In this document: positions 15,590 through 16,846 of the stretch, in pieces | How the letters are laid out: each line of letters starts with the position of its first letter | How positions within the stretch are numbered: the stretch's first letter is position 1 | Assembly (NCBI GenBank): GCA_020048295.1 | Contig: JAIFMT010000125.1 | Span: forward strand, 1 to 16,846 | Origin: Rhodoferax sp. | Lineage (GTDB): Bacteria > Pseudomonadota > Gammaproteobacteria > Burkholderiales > Burkholderiaceae | Length of the DNA stretch: 16,846 nt | Direction of reading: 5' to 3' | Notes under the pieces: generated by a model | The model's input: the letters and a program-made list of their open reading frames with translations, nothing else | Told to the model about the DNA's origin: nothing | The model's database searches: none | Program-made: the position numbers and the translations under genes

Positions 15590-16846
15590 TTTGAGCCAGA
15601 CGAAATACGTCATCAAGACGAAAACACCCAGCACCATGGTCAGGGCGTAGTCGTACAGGTAGCCGGTTTGCAGTTTGCGGATGATGCCGGAACACCAGCC
15701 GACGACGCGCCAGGAACCATTGACACAAGCGCCGTCGATCAGGGTCTGATCGCCCACCTTCCACAACACAATGCCGAGACCTCGTGCACCGGCGGCCAGG
15801 ACGTTCTCGTTAAACCAGTCCATGTAGTATTTGTTGTCAAGCAGATTGAACACTGGCATGACGCTGCGTTGAATCGCCGCAGGCAATTTGGTATTGACCA
15901 TGTACAGGTAGTAGGCAGAAGCGACACCCGCCAAAGCTAACCAGAACGGTGCAGCCGTCAGACCATGCAAGGCGAGTTGCATTGGGCCATGGAATTCTTC
16001 GCGCAGCACCTCGATTGCCTTGTGAATCTCGGAATTCACAAAAATAGCATCGGTCAATACGCCACCAAATAACAAGGGCTCTATCGTCAAATAACCAATG
16101 AACACCGAAGGAATAGCCAGCAACACCAGCGGTAGGGTCACAACCCAGGGAGATTCATGTGGGTTGTGGTGACTGCCATGGGAACCATGGTCATCGTGGC
16201 CGTGACCGTGGTGCGCCTGTGGATTTTTGTCAAATCGCTCGGCCCCATGAAACACCAGGAAATACATGCGGAAAGAATAGAAAGCCGTAATGAATACGCC
16301 CGCCAAAACTGCAAAATAGGCAAATCCTGAAGCTGGCAAGTTGCTGGCATGCACTGCCATGATGATCTCGTCTTTGGAGTAGAAACCAGAAAACAGCGGT
16401 GTGCCAATGAGCGCCAGCGAACCCAGCAAGGAGGTGATCCATGTGATTGGCATGTATTTGCGCAAACCACCCATCCAGCGAATGTCCTGGTTGTGATGCA
16501 CACCCATGATGACTGAACCGGCCGCCAGGAATAACAATGCCTTGAAAAACGCATGGGTCATCAGGTGAAACACGGCCACAGAATACGCAGATGCGCCCAA
16601 AGCCACGGTCATATAACCCAGCTGCGATAGCGTGGAATACGCCACCACCCGCTTGATGTCGTTTTGGATGATGCCAAGAAAACCCATGAACAGGGCAGTG
16701 ATGCCGCCGATCACCAAAATGAAGTTCAGCGCGGTATCGCTCAACTCAAACAACGGTGACATGCGCGCGACCATGAAAATGCCTGCCGTCACCATGGTTG
16801 CAGCGTGGATCAGCGCTGAAATTGGCGTTGGGCCTTCCATGGAATC
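15587..16846 (-). CDS. nuoL: NADH-quinone oxidoreductase subunit L, 5' end off window
   Basis: The visible 419 codons are the C-terminal two thirds of the distal antiporter-like subunit of complex I. The frame is open to the right edge (D-S-M-E-G-P-T-P-I-S-A-L-I-H-A-A-T), so the ATG at 16838-16840 is internal; by comparison with E. coli about 240 N-terminal residues are missing. Conserved residues seen are H-A-F-F-K-A-L-L-F (the lysine equivalent to E. coli K342) and F-S-G-F-Y-S-K-D-E-I (equivalent to K399-D400). The C-terminal part contains further helices plus the amphipathic lateral helix region known from the family. A histidine-rich loop is encoded at 16157-16213. The gene ends 13 bases before nuoM. 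Confidence 0.97.
   Translation of the reverse strand, partial: DSMEGPTPISALIHAATMVTAGIFMVARMSPLFELSDTALNFILVIGGITALFMGFLGIIQNDIKRVVAYSTLSQLGYMTVALGASAYSVAVFHLMTHAFFKALLFLAAGSVIMGVHHNQDIRWMGGLRKYMPITWITSLLGSLALIGTPLFSGFYSKDEIIMAVHASNLPASGFAYFAVLAGVFITAFYSFRMYFLVFHGAERFDKNPQAHHGHGHDDHGSHGSHHNPHESPWVVTLPLVLLAIPSVFIGYLTIEPLLFGGVLTDAIFVNSEIHKAIEVLREEFHGPMQLALHGLTAAPFWLALAGVASAYYLYMVNTKLPAAIQRSVMPVFNLLDNKYYMDWFNENVLAAGARGLGIVLWKVGDQTLIDGACVNGSWRVVGWCSGIIRKLQTGYLYDYALTMVLGVFVLMTYFVWLK

Noticed and set aside
1..16846. CRISPR arrays, tRNA/rRNA genes, insertion sequences, known defence or toxin-antitoxin systems
   Set aside because: No regular direct repeats, cloverleaf-like sequence, transposase motifs or recognised defence domains were seen on either strand.

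Overview
The window reads as chromosomal DNA of a betaproteobacterium, most likely a member of the Comamonadaceae (Rhodoferax/Polaromonas-like). This rests on the gene set (nuoL-nuoM-nuoN followed by a NUDIX hydrolase and a DUF1178 gene, a 1586-residue NAD-glutamate dehydrogenase, a retropepsin-like protease of the TIGR02281 type) and on a short inverted repeat with the core GCTGCTAGCGCTT, which I recall as dispersed through genomes of this family. The family assignment is recognition from memory and was not checked by a search.

Left part (1-3980). A membrane-anchored aspartic protease (+ strand, 5' end probably off the window) converges, with no spacer, on a secreted metallophosphatase/5'-nucleotidase (- strand). 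Upstream of the nucleotidase lies a rho-independent terminator and, just before it, a 45-codon scrap that looks like the last strand of a TonB-dependent receptor. This is a gene remnant with its 3' end and terminator kept. A Tat-exported AttH/CrtC-like lipocalin-fold protein (+) follows, without the ABC-transporter genes that often accompany this family.

Middle part (3980-6600). A full-length ABC half-transporter of the MsbA/ABCB type (+) follows. A copy of the dispersed repeat sits before it, and a diverged, inverted copy appears to be built in frame into the linker between its membrane and nucleotide-binding domains. Next come two small, unrecognised genes (+): a Gln/Thr-rich disordered 69-residue protein and a 162-residue coiled-coil protein, probably one transcription unit and with similar C-terminal tails.

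Right part (6598-16846). Six genes on the - strand are closely spaced and read from right to left: nuoL (5' part off window), nuoM, nuoN, a NUDIX ADP-ribose pyrophosphatase-like gene, a DUF1178 gene and the large NAD-dependent glutamate dehydrogenase. The first three are the antiporter-like proton-pumping subunits of respiratory complex I. The dehydrogenase produces NADH, the substrate of complex I, and the NUDIX enzyme hydrolyses ADP-ribose, a breakdown product of NAD. Read-through from the nuo operon into the last three genes is plausible from spacing but not proven.

I see no tRNA, rRNA, CRISPR array, insertion sequence or clear defence system. The most unusual items are the two-gene Q/T-rich plus coiled-coil unit, the repeat-derived linker and the TonB-receptor scar.
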